The notes below the pieces were generated by a model. That model was not told the origin of the DNA. It made no database searches and saw only the letters and a program-made list of their open reading frames with translations. From the NCBI RefSeq assembly GCF_900476045.1, contig NZ_LS483440.1, forward strand, positions 1,674,001-1,738,000: a DNA stretch of 64,000 nucleotides, read 5' to 3'. The DNA is from Gemella morbillorum (GTDB taxonomy: Bacteria > Bacillota > Bacilli > Staphylococcales > Gemellaceae). Of this stretch, positions 17,867-26,333 are shown piece after piece. How positions within the stretch are numbered: position 1 is the first letter of the stretch; the number at the start of each line of letters is the position of its first letter. The position numbers and the translations under genes are program-made.

Positions 17867-18442
17867 ATGAAAAAATTATCACTATTAGGCGCTGCTTTAC
17901 TTAGTAGCTCACTTCTTTTAACAGCTTGTTCAAAAGAAGAACCTAAAAAAGAAGATACATCAAACTCTTCTCAAGAAAAAAAAGAAGAGAAAACAACAAC
18001 TCAGGCTTATAACTTTACTGTAATGGATAAAGATGGAAAAGAAGTTAAACTTAGCGACTTTAAAGGTAAAAAAGTTTATATCAATGTTTGGGCTTCTTGG
18101 TGCGGACCGTGCCTTCGCGAAATTCCAGAACTCGAAAAAGTTTATCAAAAAGTAAAAGCTAGAGAAGATATTGTCTTTTTATCTATTACTTCTCCTAACG
18201 ATGAAGTCTTCAAAAATCAAAATCCTAGCGATAAAAGTAAAGATGTTATCCTAGCAAAAGCTAAAGAACTTAACCTTACTTACCCAGTGTTATTTGATGT
18301 TAACGATCGTTTCTTAATAAATTACGGAATCCGCTCATTCCCATCTCATATTTTTATCAATAGTGATGGTACTATAGCAAATAGATTCTCAGGTTCATTA
18401 ACTGAAGAAAAACTTACTGAAGAACTTGGGAAAATGAAATAA
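17867..18442 (+). CDS. TlpA-like thioredoxin lipoprotein (ETrx type)
   Basis: A lipoprotein signal with lipobox LTAC (Cys about residue 21), a charged linker, then a TlpA/thioredoxin domain (about 48-190). The active site is WASWCGPCLRE and the cis-Pro region is IRSFPSHIFI. Surface-anchored thioredoxins of this type are reduced by CcdA and in pneumococci feed extracellular methionine sulfoxide reductase. No msrA/msrB gene follows here, so the client is elsewhere or different. Same operon as ccdA. Confidence 0.88.
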   Translation: MKKLSLLGAALLSSSLLLTACSKEEPKKEDTSNSSQEKKEEKTTTQAYNFTVMDKDGKEVKLSDFKGKKVYINVWASWCGPCLREIPELEKVYQKVKAREDIVFLSITSPNDEVFKNQNPSDKSKDVILAKAKELNLTYPVLFDVNDRFLINYGIRSFPSHIFINSDGTIANRFSGSLTEEKLTEELGKMK

Positions 18443-18446
18443 CATT

Positions 18447-18485
18447 AAACCGTGAATCTAGCTATTTTAGATTCACGGTTTTTAT
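18447..18485 (+). terminator. terminator of the ccdA-tlpA operon
   Basis: AAACCGTGAATCTA (18447-18460) pairs perfectly with TAGATTCACGGTTT (18468-18481), followed by TTTATAT. Confidence 0.85.
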
Positions 18486-18573
18486 ATATTATTAAAATGT
18501 CTACTACAATCGACTTACTATTTTTGGAGTTATCCAGTGTTTATTTAACTTCTTCTTATAACTCTTAATCGCA

Positions 18574-18933
18574 TTATTTATATATTAGTTTACGTAACTC
18601 AGGAGAAAAACTAAGAACACCTAAGTCATATTCTTTACTAGATGGATATTTATTTAATATAGTTCCTAAATATAGACTTTCATCTCCATTAATCACTATT
18701 TTTACACTAACTCCTCCCATTGGATTCCTATGAGTATAATTATCATCTATTTTGTAACTTTTTATTTTACCCTTTGATGTTAGAGCTTTTTCGTCTAGTC
18801 CCTTCAACATTTTTTCTATAGCTGCTTTCCCTTCTTCTCCATGCGTTATACTTTTTACTCTATATTTATCGATTTGTATCATTCCAACTATCATCAGCAC
18901 TATTATTGCTATTGTGGCTAATATCTTTTTCAT
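18574..18933 (-). CDS. DUF1310 family protein
   Basis: A 119-residue protein with an N-terminal membrane or signal helix (ILATIAIIVLMIVGMIQI) and the DUF1310 pattern: ALTSKGKIKSYKID, then HRNPMGGVSVKIVINGD and FSPELRKLI at the end. DUF1310 proteins are frequent in streptococci, often in multiple copies, with unknown role. The window holds a divergent relative at 6293-6652. RBS is weak (AAGGA about 15 bases upstream). Confidence 0.75.
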   Translation of the reverse strand: MKKILATIAIIVLMIVGMIQIDKYRVKSITHGEEGKAAIEKMLKGLDEKALTSKGKIKSYKIDDNYTHRNPMGGVSVKIVINGDESLYLGTILNKYPSSKEYDLGVLSFSPELRKLIYK

Positions 18934-19003
18934 TATTTTGACTATTTTCCTTTTTATTTTTATCTATTATACCTTACTTTTATCTTAATCATTTATTTAA
19001 TCA

Positions 19004-19038
19004 TAAAAAATAAGATACTACCTCCTTTTGATAGTACC
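19004..19038 (-). terminator. terminator of the esterase gene at 19103
   Basis: On the minus strand GGTACTAT and GTAGTATC (19031-19038 and 19014-19021) pair with two G-U wobbles, followed by TTATTTTTT. Confidence 0.55.
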
Positions 19039-19102
19039 TTTGTTTTTTAACATTATTATATTAAATATTTTTCAGTTTTTCCCCTATTTTACTATACTCC
19101 AT

Positions 19103-19933
19103 TTACAATACGCTCAATTTTTTCAAAACAAACTCATCGAAGAAGTGTTCTTGAAGCACTTCATGTTCAAATTTTCGGTAATGAATAATCTCTTTATTCG
19201 GTAATAATTCCAATAATTTATCTTGGCATTTTTTCGGTGTTCTTACGTTAAGATGTGAGTAACCATAATAAACTTGTGCTTCTACTTCTTTTGCATAATT
19301 AAGAATATCTATTTCACTTAAACAATCTAACATATAGTCTTCTTTTTGTGGGAAATTACGATTATAATCTCGAATAGCTTCGTAAATCCCTATATCTGCA
19401 TTTGTTTTAAAAATAGTTTCAAAATCTATATTTTGGGCGTTTGAGATAAATAATCTCGCTATATCTTTTGTTACTGCAGCTGCAACTAAGCCCATACTAG
19501 CTCCTTGTCCTATTCCTAAAACATTAATCTCTAATTCAGGAAATTCTTTTTTTAACGCCGCTACTAAATCTATTGCATCTTGATAAACAAAATTATAATA
19601 TAATTCATCATTTTGATTGTTTAAAAATGGGAAATAAATTGAAGCTGGTTGTCTATTTTCACTTCGCCCTACTTGTCCTCGAACATGTAATGAAGCTACT
19701 GCATAATCAAGTATTGCGTATCTCCCCAGGTTAAGATAATCTTTTGGGGAAGCTTTGTAATCTGGTATTTCTATAAATAAACCTCGCACTTGTCCTTTAG
19801 GAACCATTACTTCTGCGTAAATTTTTGAATTATCTACTGCTGTATAGGTTAATTCATAGTAATCCAACCTTGGATGATTATCGGCAATTTTGTTAAAATT
19901 ATATTCAAATTGTCTATTTTTTTCTAATTTCAC
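19103..19933 (-). CDS. acetylxylan esterase (CE7)-like alpha/beta hydrolase
   Basis: A 276-residue cytosolic hydrolase. The elbow GQGASMG (GxSxG) carries the nucleophile Ser; the opening (DYYELTYTAVDNSKIYAEVMVPKG) is like CE7 esterases. It looks shorter and more divergent than its neighbour: the HGYPG oxyanion loop is replaced by IEIPDYKAS. It starts at GTG 19933 with AGGAGG about 11 bases upstream. The tandem arrangement downstream of nanA-SSS suggests a second sialic acid or sugar deacetylase, but activity is uncertain. Confidence 0.6.
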   Translation of the reverse strand: MKLEKNRQFEYNFNKIADNHPRLDYYELTYTAVDNSKIYAEVMVPKGQVRGLFIEIPDYKASPKDYLNLGRYAILDYAVASLHVRGQVGRSENRQPASIYFPFLNNQNDELYYNFVYQDAIDLVAALKKEFPELEINVLGIGQGASMGLVAAAVTKDIARLFISNAQNIDFETIFKTNADIGIYEAIRDYNRNFPQKEDYMLDCLSEIDILNYAKEVEAQVYYGYSHLNVRTPKKCQDKLLELLPNKEIIHYRKFEHEVLQEHFFDEFVLKKLSVL

Positions 19934-19991
19934 TAGTTCTTATCCTCCTCTTAGATTTTCTACAATCTAGCATGCAGACTTGTTCTCTTTG

Positions 19992-20924
19992 CTAGTCTTC
20001 TAATAAAAATCTTGCCGTTTTTGTATTAAAGTCCGGTATGTTTTCGTGACCGTATTTTTTATACAAAACCAACTCTTTTTCACAATTCAAATTGTTATAC
20101 ACTGCAAGCTGTGTTTCTATCGGACAAATAACATCGATATTGCTAGCTCCAAATAGTACTTTCGACTTTACTCTCGGCGCAAAGTTTTTCGCATCTATAT
20201 ACGCTAATCTATTGAATAGTTTCTCATCATTTTCCCCTGTTGAACTGAACCAGCGTGTATAATAACGGATACTCTCATAGGCGACTAAATCTAGATCAAG
20301 ATCATAAACTTTTTTCATATCAGATAAAAACGGATAAAGAATTATACATTTTTTTATGTCGTTCAAACCTGCGCACATTGTCGCAAAGCCCCCACCTTGT
20401 GAGCCACCAGCACAATTTATATTATTAGCATCTATCCCTTCAATATCTTTCGCAATACGAATAAGCAAGCACATATCAAGAATATTTTTAACATAAATCA
20501 TATTATCCAACTCATCATCAATACCAGCAACTATATGCCCTGCAACAGTGGTTCCAAGAATACCACCTATATCTTGACTTTTTCCACCTTGACCTCGAAA
20601 GTCCATCGCAAAAACCGCATAACCTAACGAAGCATACGCTGTTTTTTCAAACCAGTTTCGATTACATCCTGGATAACCGTGGAAATATAACAAGGCTGGA
20701 ATTTCACCATTACTCACAGGTTTTATAAATTTTGCATAAATACGCGCTCCATCAAAACTTGTAAAATACAAATCGTAGTATTTTACATTATCGAAGTTTG
20801 AAAACTCGACCTCTGTTAGCTCATAATCCAATGGCACACTATTTATAAATTCTAGCTTTTTATCCCAATAACTGTCAAAATCCAGAGGTCTACTCCAACT
20901 TCCTAAATATTCAGTAATATCCAT
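19992..20924 (-). CDS. CE7 acetyl esterase (Axe1/EstA-like), likely sialate O-acetylesterase
   Basis: A 310-residue CE7 esterase: oxyanion region YFHGYPGCNRNW, FAMDFRGQGGKSQD, nucleophile elbow GGSQGGG, and the late His in KKYGHENIP. Known CE7 enzymes deacetylate small acetylated sugars; in pneumococcus a family member coded in the sialic acid locus (EstA) removes O-acetyl groups from sialic acid. The position just downstream of the lyase and symporter genes points to the same role here. A terminator separates it from the symporter, so it may be partly separately expressed. Confidence 0.75.
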   Translation of the reverse strand: MDITEYLGSWSRPLDFDSYWDKKLEFINSVPLDYELTEVEFSNFDNVKYYDLYFTSFDGARIYAKFIKPVSNGEIPALLYFHGYPGCNRNWFEKTAYASLGYAVFAMDFRGQGGKSQDIGGILGTTVAGHIVAGIDDELDNMIYVKNILDMCLLIRIAKDIEGIDANNINCAGGSQGGGFATMCAGLNDIKKCIILYPFLSDMKKVYDLDLDLVAYESIRYYTRWFSSTGENDEKLFNRLAYIDAKNFAPRVKSKVLFGASNIDVICPIETQLAVYNNLNCEKELVLYKKYGHENIPDFNTKTARFLLED

Positions 20925-20993
20925 AAAAACTCCTTTCTATTTCGTTCTGCAATTAAATTATAACCGCTTCTTACAAATATCACAATATCTAAT

Positions 20994-21026
20994 TTATAAA
21001 AAACAGCCCTAAATATTTTAGGGCTG
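20994..21026 (-). terminator. terminator after the SSS symporter gene
   Basis: CAGCCCTAAA (21004-21013) and TTTAGGGCTG (21017-21026) form a perfect stem; on the minus strand TTTTTTATAAA follows. Confidence 0.8.
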
Positions 21027-21067
21027 CCTTTTATTGTGTAAGTTTGTTATTTAATCAAATTAATTTA

Positions 21068-22621
21068 TTATTTTGCTTCTTTTATGTATTCTTGATCTTT
21101 AGTATGAATAGTAAGTCCTGTGATATTTTTTGTAGATTTGAAGAAGAAACTACAAATATATCCGAATACTAATGAACTTAAGAATGAGAATCCAGAGAAG
21201 ATGAATGGGCTTTGTTTTGCATAAGTTGTGTAGTCTTGGATATAGTAACAAACTAATCCTGCTACGATAAGTCCTAATAATGCACCAGCTCCATTTGCAC
21301 GTTTAGTAAAGATACCTAATGCAAATGTTCCTGCTAGAGGCACCCCTAGTAAACCTGTATATTTAAGGAATAAATCCCAAGTTTCTTTTTGGTTAGTATT
21401 TACGAAGTACAATGCTGCGATTGTTCCTAATACCCCTGCTATGATAATAATAACACGAGCTAAAAGAACGTCTTGTTTAGCGTCTTTACTAGTACCGAAG
21501 AAACGTTGTTTAATATCAACAGTGATACAAGCTGAAATTGAGTTTAAGCTTGAAGAAATTGTTGATTGAGCTGCCGCTAAAATAGCTGCGATAACTAATC
21601 CAGCAACACCTGCTGGTAATGCAGTTAAGATGAAGTAAGGTACTAAAGCTGTTGTGTTAGCTGCTTTTCCTACTACTTCCGCGTTCATGAAATCCGGTAA
21701 TTTTGTTACAGCATTTGCCCCTTTGTAGAAACTGTATAGAACTGTCCCCATTCCGTAGAAAATCGGAATAGTGATAAATGCTAATAATCCGTTTGTCCAA
21801 ATTGATTTGTTAGTTTCTTTAATAGACTCTGTAGTACTATAACGTTGAACAACGTCTTGAGAAGCTGTATATTGTTGTAAGTTATTAAAGATTGATCCTA
21901 TAAAGATAATTGGAATAGTTGACGCTGTAAATGACCAGCTGAATTTTTGTGCTGTAACGATTTTACCGTTAGCAAGAGCATCTGTTGCAACATTTCCAAA
22001 ACCACCTACTTGGTATACCCCAAGAATAATAACAAGAATAGCTCCTCCAAGTAAAATAATTCCTTGAATAACATCTGTCCAAATAACCCCTTCAATACCT
22101 CCCATAAACGAGTAGATAACACAAAGTATACCGATTGCCGCACATACTAAATATGGGTTAACTGTTGACACTGAAGTAATTGCAACTGTTGGTAAATAAA
22201 CTACAATCGCAATACGCCCAATGTGGAATAATGAGAACAAAACACTTCCAATAACACGCATACTTGGGTTGAAACGTTCTTCTAAATATTCATACGCTGT
22301 CGTTACATCTAATTTTCTAAAGAACGGAACATAGTAATAAATTAATATCGGAATAATCGCGATAATCGCAACGTTCCCTGCTGCATATGTCCAGTCTCCA
22401 TTAAATGCTTTTTCCGGCGTCGCCATAAATGTAATGGCAGATAGCGTTGTTGCATAAATTGAAAATCCTACTGCCCAAGAAGGAACCTTCCCTCCAGCTT
22501 TGAAAAACGCCTCTGTACTCTCCCCGGCTTTTTTAGTGAAATACATACCTACTCCTAGCATAGCTAGTAAATATATTGCTAAAACTATACTGTTTAACGT
22601 ACCAAATCCTACTTTATCCAT
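21068..22621 (-). CDS. sodium:solute symporter (SSS), probable sialic acid transporter
   Basis: A 517-residue membrane protein with about 13 hydrophobic segments. SSS family signatures are visible: AVGFSIYATTLSAITFMATP early, the GGIEGVIWTDVIQG segment (about 173-186) and AAQSTISSSLNSISACITVD (Na+ site helix, about 347-366). The gene lies 90 bases downstream of nanA, in the same direction, so uptake of N-acetylneuraminate is the natural reading; SSS transporters are a known route for this. RBS AGGAGGAAGG precedes ATG 22621. Substrate is by context only. Confidence 0.8.
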   Translation of the reverse strand: MDKVGFGTLNSIVLAIYLLAMLGVGMYFTKKAGESTEAFFKAGGKVPSWAVGFSIYATTLSAITFMATPEKAFNGDWTYAAGNVAIIAIIPILIYYYVPFFRKLDVTTAYEYLEERFNPSMRVIGSVLFSLFHIGRIAIVVYLPTVAITSVSTVNPYLVCAAIGILCVIYSFMGGIEGVIWTDVIQGIILLGGAILVIILGVYQVGGFGNVATDALANGKIVTAQKFSWSFTASTIPIIFIGSIFNNLQQYTASQDVVQRYSTTESIKETNKSIWTNGLLAFITIPIFYGMGTVLYSFYKGANAVTKLPDFMNAEVVGKAANTTALVPYFILTALPAGVAGLVIAAILAAAQSTISSSLNSISACITVDIKQRFFGTSKDAKQDVLLARVIIIIAGVLGTIAALYFVNTNQKETWDLFLKYTGLLGVPLAGTFALGIFTKRANGAGALLGLIVAGLVCYYIQDYTTYAKQSPFIFSGFSFLSSLVFGYICSFFFKSTKNITGLTIHTKDQEYIKEAK

Positions 22622-22711
22622 GGTACCTTCCTCCTATTTTTTAAAACATATTTACTTCCAGGCTCTTCGCCTTATATTTTCCCCTTAACCTATTTACTCC
22701 TGCATTAATAA

Positions 22712-23590
22712 TTAAAGATTGTAATCTTTAACTAATTTTTCTACCTCTGCTACTTTTGCTGGGTCGAATACTTTCATAGGTTGTTTACAGTAACCAGCAT
22801 CGATACCTTTTACTTTTAAGATTTCTTTTAGAGTTTGGTATAATCCTAGTTCTAAAACTTTTTCAATTACATCGTTAGCTTGATGTTGAAGTTCATAAGC
22901 TTCTGCAACTTTACCTTCTTTAGCAAGTTCAAAGATTTTTTTACTTGTTTGTCCATTTACGTTGTAAGTAGAACCGATAGCTCCATCTACTCCTGTAATA
23001 GCCGCTTGAACTAGCATTTCATCAAATCCAGACCAAATAAGTTTATCTGGGAATCTTCTTCTAAATCTTTCAAGTTGATAGAAGTCAGCCGCTGTGTATT
23101 TAACACCGATAACTTTTTCATCTTCAAATAATTCAGCAAATTGATCTAAACTAATTTTAACCCCTGTTAAGAAAGGAATGTAGTAAAGAATCATGCTGTT
23201 GTCTGTTGCATCAATAATTGTTTTGTAGTAATGTTTGATTTCGTTGAATGATAATGGATAGTAGAATGGAGTAACTGCTGATAATGAGTCATAGCCTAAT
23301 TCTGTTGCATATTTAGCAAGTTCTACCGCTTCGTTTAAGTCTAACGATCCAACTTGAGCGATAAGATTTACTCTATCCCCTACTACTTCTTTTACAAATT
23401 TAAAAATTTGTTTCTTTTGAGCAGTGTTTAATAAGAAGTTTTCCCCACTACTTCCATTAACATATAATCCATCAACCTTACTAACGTTGATATTGTGCTC
23501 GATTACTTGACGTAATCCCTCTTCTTTTACCTCACCATTTTCGTCAAATGGGATAAGCAATGCTGAATACAGCCCTTTTAAATCTTTCAT
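22712..23590 (-). CDS. nanA: N-acetylneuraminate lyase
   Basis: A 292-residue TIM-barrel of the DHDPS/NAL family. GSSGENFLL (about 46-54) is the carboxylate-binding loop. The catalytic Tyr lies in [10 protein letters not shown] and the Schiff-base Lys in [10 protein letters not shown], both in the form typical of N-acetylneuraminate lyases rather than dihydrodipicolinate synthases. It splits Neu5Ac into ManNAc and pyruvate. First gene of the nanA-symporter operon, with a strong promoter, an operator overlapping the start region and a second operator upstream. No nanE gene is visible in the window. Confidence 0.9.
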   Translation of the reverse strand: MKDLKGLYSALLIPFDENGEVKEEGLRQVIEHNINVSKVDGLYVNGSSGENFLLNTAQKKQIFKFVKEVVGDRVNLIAQVGSLDLNEAVELAKYATELGYDSLSAVTPFYYPLSFNEIKHYYKTIIDATDNSMILYYIPFLTGVKISLDQFAELFEDEKVIGVKYTAADFYQLERFRRRFPDKLIWSGFDEMLVQAAITGVDGAIGSTYNVNGQTSKKIFELAKEGKVAEAYELQHQANDVIEKVLELGLYQTLKEILKVKGIDAGYCKQPMKVFDPAKVAEVEKLVKDYNL

Positions 23591-23626
23591 TATAAAAACC
23601 TCCGTTATTTGCTTTTTAGCTTTTTA

Positions 23627-23640
23627 TTTAACACATTAAA
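23627..23640 (-). promoter_or_regulatory. proximal operator TTTAACACATTAAA of nanA
   Basis: The 14-base word lies just downstream of the nanA -10, in the transcribed leader. The same word occurs at 23820 and (13 of 14 bases) at 26277 ahead of the gntR gene, so it is probably the binding site of that GntR/UTRA regulator acting as a roadblock or promoter repressor. Confidence 0.65.
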
Positions 23641-23655
23641 TTTTAATACAATTAT

Positions 23656-23684
23656 ATTGTAAAACGTTTACTTTTGTTTGTCAA
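23656..23684 (-). promoter_or_regulatory. nanA promoter with a cre-like centre
   Basis: On the minus strand TTGACA (23679-23684) and TACAAT (23656-23661) are 17 bases apart, a near-consensus sigma-A promoter. The spacer holds AAACGTTT within GTAAACGTTTTAC, resembling a catabolite-responsive element around its CG centre but with mismatches at the outer conserved bases. CcpA control is plausible for a sugar operon; the cre call is weak. Confidence 0.7.
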
Positions 23685-23819
23685 GCCAAAAATTCTAATT
23701 TTTTATTTTTTTTAAAACCCTTTAGCACCTTATATTGATAAAGTAGTATCCACTATTACTTCACTTCCATAAATTGCCTTTTAGGTATTTATCTCTCATC
23801 GCAATATAGAAGTTAATTA

Positions 23820-23833
23820 TTTAACACATTAAA
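23820..23833. promoter_or_regulatory. distal operator TTTAACACATTAAA
   Basis: An exact second copy of the nanA proximal operator, 193 bases further upstream, in the interval between nanA and the end of manA. The distance would suit looping between two bound dimers. The rest of 23591-23953 holds no gene. Confidence 0.6.
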
Positions 23834-23893
23834 ACACTTTAACTCTTTAAATACTTTTTAGCTATCCCCCCTCTGACGTTAATTAGGCATAAT

Positions 23894-23930
23894 AAAAAGC
23901 AATGACAAACATCTCTTTGCCATCACTTTT
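23894..23930 (-). terminator. manA terminator
   Basis: On the minus strand AAGTGATGGCAAA and TTTGTCATTGCTT pair with wobbles around a 6-base loop, followed by TTTTTATT. Confidence 0.65.
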
Positions 23931-23953
23931 CTCTATTCTATGATTAAGGGTAC

Positions 23954-24901
23954 TTATCTATCGTAACTTCCTATAAGCAGCATATCCCCATCTAACCGAC
24001 AATCGCTACATTGAGTTGTTAGAATAAAACTATCTCCTTTTTTAATATCATACACAGTATCTTCTACCTTAATACGACCTTGACCTTCTAACACTGTGAA
24101 TAAATTCCCTGTATCGTTCTTTGTTAACTCTGCCTCTCCTGATACTTCGATTTTATAAACACCAAAATATCTTTCTTCTGCAAGTTGCGTTACTTTTATA
24201 TTTCCAACTTCGTAAACTTCTTGCTCTAGTTGGACTTTTTCAAAAGGAACCGCAGTTACATCTTTTGTTTTTTCTATATGTAGTTCACGTTTGTTACCAT
24301 CTTTATCCGTACGGTCATAATCATAAACTCTATACGTTGTATCAGAATTTTGTTGCACTTCATAAATTAAGTTCCCTGCACCTATTGCATGTAAAGTTCC
24401 CGCTGGGATATAGAAGAAATCACCTTTTTTTACCTTTTCTCTAATAAATAAATCATCCCATTTTTCTTCATCGATACCACGAGTGAACTCTTCTTTCGTT
24501 TTCGCTATATGACCATAGATTAATTCTGCATTTTCTTTCGCATCAAGAACATACCAACATTCTGTTTTCCCTAATTCACCATTTTCATTTACACGTGCAT
24601 AGTCATCTTCTGGGTGAACTTGCACAGATAGGTAATCACTTGCATCTAAAATTTTTACCAACAATGGAAATTTATCGTATTTTTTCTTAGTAAAAAGTTC
24701 CGGTCTTTTCTCGTAGGCTTCTTTTAATGTTAAACCTTTTAACTCACCATTTTTTATTAAAGAGCTACCATTTTCATGAGCAGCAATTACCCATGCCTCA
24801 CCTATATTTCCTTCAGGAATATCGTAGTTGAATTTCTCTAGGTTTCTTCCTCCCCATATTCTTTCAGCAAATACAGGTTCTAAAAATATTATTGTATCCA
24901 T
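23954..24901 (-). CDS. manA: mannose-6-phosphate isomerase, class I
   Basis: A 315-residue cupin enzyme. Zinc ligands are seen in VQVHPEDDYA (Gln/His), KTECWYVLDA (Glu) and GTLHAIGAG (His), the class I PMI pattern of Bacillales. It interconverts mannose-6-phosphate and fructose-6-phosphate, joining mannose (and indirectly ManNAc-derived) sugars with glycolysis. It is divergent from the ROK kinase gene across a 322-base interval containing a 17-base direct repeat. RBS AAGGAGATA precedes ATG. Confidence 0.9.
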   Translation of the reverse strand: MDTIIFLEPVFAERIWGGRNLEKFNYDIPEGNIGEAWVIAAHENGSSLIKNGELKGLTLKEAYEKRPELFTKKKYDKFPLLVKILDASDYLSVQVHPEDDYARVNENGELGKTECWYVLDAKENAELIYGHIAKTKEEFTRGIDEEKWDDLFIREKVKKGDFFYIPAGTLHAIGAGNLIYEVQQNSDTTYRVYDYDRTDKDGNKRELHIEKTKDVTAVPFEKVQLEQEVYEVGNIKVTQLAEERYFGVYKIEVSGEAELTKNDTGNLFTVLEGQGRIKVEDTVYDIKKGDSFILTTQCSDCRLDGDMLLIGSYDR

Positions 24902-25023
24902 AACTATCTCCTTACCATAAATATTCTCTATATTTCATCACATTGATATAATACCATAAAAAAACTATATTAGCTATTCTGTCTCTACCCTTATTTACTA
25001 AAACACACGACTTCTAATATTTT

Positions 25024-25198
25024 AACGATTTATTTAGGCTTCTATATCAGTGATTTTTCTTTCCTTAATCAAAAACTAAAGAAACTATTTCTATTTTTTT
25101 ATTTTTATGTTAATATATCAATGAAAAACATTTTAAAAATAAACATAATAAAGAGTCTTTGGCTATAAGTCCTTATTTATAAACAATTTATTTAGGCT
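25024..25198. repeat. pair of 17-base direct repeats between manA and the ROK gene
   Basis: AACGATTTATTTAGGCT (25024-25040) and AACAATTTATTTAGGCT (25182-25198) differ by one base and lie 158 bases apart in the divergent interval 24902-25223. The second copy ends 25 bases before the ROK start codon. They may be binding sites of a regulator of the divergent genes; no clear -10/-35 pair was assigned. Confidence 0.45.
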
Positions 25199-25223
25199 CT
25201 GAAATTAAGAAAGTAGGTATTAT

Positions 25224-26087
25224 ATGTATTTAGGAATAGATATTGGTGGAACAAGTATTAAATTTGCTGTTTTTGATGATAATTACAAAATTATCCATTA
25301 CGAAACTTGTAAAACACCTGATAATGTAACAGTAAAAATCACTGACGAAATGTTTAGAATCGCTAGCAAAATCCGTGAAAGCTATAACTTCAACGCAGCT
25401 GGAATCTCAGCCGCTGGGGTAATCGATAATATACACATGGAAGTTATTCGTGCCGCTCCAACTATTAAAAACTATGTAGGTACAAACTTCAAAAAAGATT
25501 TCGGAGATCGACTAGGAGTAGATGTTTATGTTGATAACGACGTAAACTGCGCGCTTCTTGGTGAGCAATGGTTAGGTGGAGCAAAAGGTCTTGATGAAGT
25601 ATTTTGTATGGCATTAGGAACAGGTATCGGTGGAGCTTACTACTTAAACAGCTTACCATTCGGTTCTAACTTCGGTGTTGGAGAAATCGGGCAATCTGTA
25701 TATGATGTTGAAACTGATACAACATATGAACAACGTGCGTCTACTATCGCGCTTGACCGCAAAATTAAAGCCGAAATGTACGACGGTCTTAGCGTTATCG
25801 AATTTTTCGATCTTTGTAAACGTGAAGACACTAACGCCCTAAAAATTCTTAATGAGTGGTTATACGAAGTAGCTCGTGGTATTGTTAATCTTCTTTGTAT
25901 TTTAGATCCAAAATATATTATCATCGGTGGTGCGGTTTCTGCTCAAGGAGATTATCTTCTTAACAAACTTGAAGCAAAAGTAAGAGAACTACACCCGATA
26001 AAAATTAACAAAACTAAATTCTTAGCTGCTGCACTTGGAAACGACGCAGCTCTATACGGTGCTATAAGCCCATTTGTTAAAAAATAA
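25224..26087 (+). CDS. ROK family sugar kinase, probable ManNAc or hexose kinase
   Basis: A 287-residue ROK protein without a DNA-binding domain. The ATP phosphate motif IDIGGTSIKFAV is at the N-terminus, DNDVNCALLGE carries the catalytic Asp, and MALGTGIGGAYY is the second phosphate loop. The usual zinc motif (CxCG) of ROK hexokinases is missing: the region reads VGEIGQSVYDVE. Zinc-free ROK kinases occur among ManNAc and beta-glucoside kinases of Gram-positives. With nanA and the regulator adjacent, phosphorylation of ManNAc is the most likely role, but manA next door leaves hexose/mannose possible. Confidence 0.75.
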   Translation: MYLGIDIGGTSIKFAVFDDNYKIIHYETCKTPDNVTVKITDEMFRIASKIRESYNFNAAGISAAGVIDNIHMEVIRAAPTIKNYVGTNFKKDFGDRLGVDVYVDNDVNCALLGEQWLGGAKGLDEVFCMALGTGIGGAYYLNSLPFGSNFGVGEIGQSVYDVETDTTYEQRASTIALDRKIKAEMYDGLSVIEFFDLCKREDTNALKILNEWLYEVARGIVNLLCILDPKYIIIGGAVSAQGDYLLNKLEAKVRELHPIKINKTKFLAAALGNDAALYGAISPFVKK

Positions 26088-26100
26088 ATTAATTGAAGAA

Positions 26101-26131
26101 GAAACTTAAATCCTAGATTTAGGTTTCTTTT
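26101..26131 (+). terminator. terminator of the ROK kinase gene
   Basis: GAAACTTAAATC (26101-26112) and GATTTAGGTTTC (26116-26127) pair with one wobble around a 3-base loop, followed by TTTTTA. Confidence 0.75.
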
Positions 26132-26239
26132 TATACTTATAGCTTCCTCTTTTTCTCATTTCAAATAATCTTTTGTTAAATACACCAACATTTCTTTATA
26201 TCTTCTCAAAAAATTTTTATTAAAAATTTCTATTTTATC

Positions 26240-26290
26240 TTTACAAAATTTCCTTTAAATGATATTATAAAATTAAATTAACACATTAAA
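26240..26290 (+). promoter_or_regulatory. promoter and operator of the gntR gene
   Basis: TTTACA (26240-26245), 17 bases, TATTAT (26263-26268). Immediately after the -10 lies TTAACACATTAAA (26278-26290), the word found twice ahead of nanA. This placement implies autoregulation of the regulator. Confidence 0.65.
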
Positions 26291-26333
26291 TTTTAGGGGA
26301 TTTTATTTATATTATTAACTAGGAGGTTTACTT

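Noticed and set aside
23656..23675. A true cre site in the nanA promoter
   Set aside because: Only the AAACGTTT centre fits; outer conserved bases fail, so it is kept as cre-like and not counted as a site.
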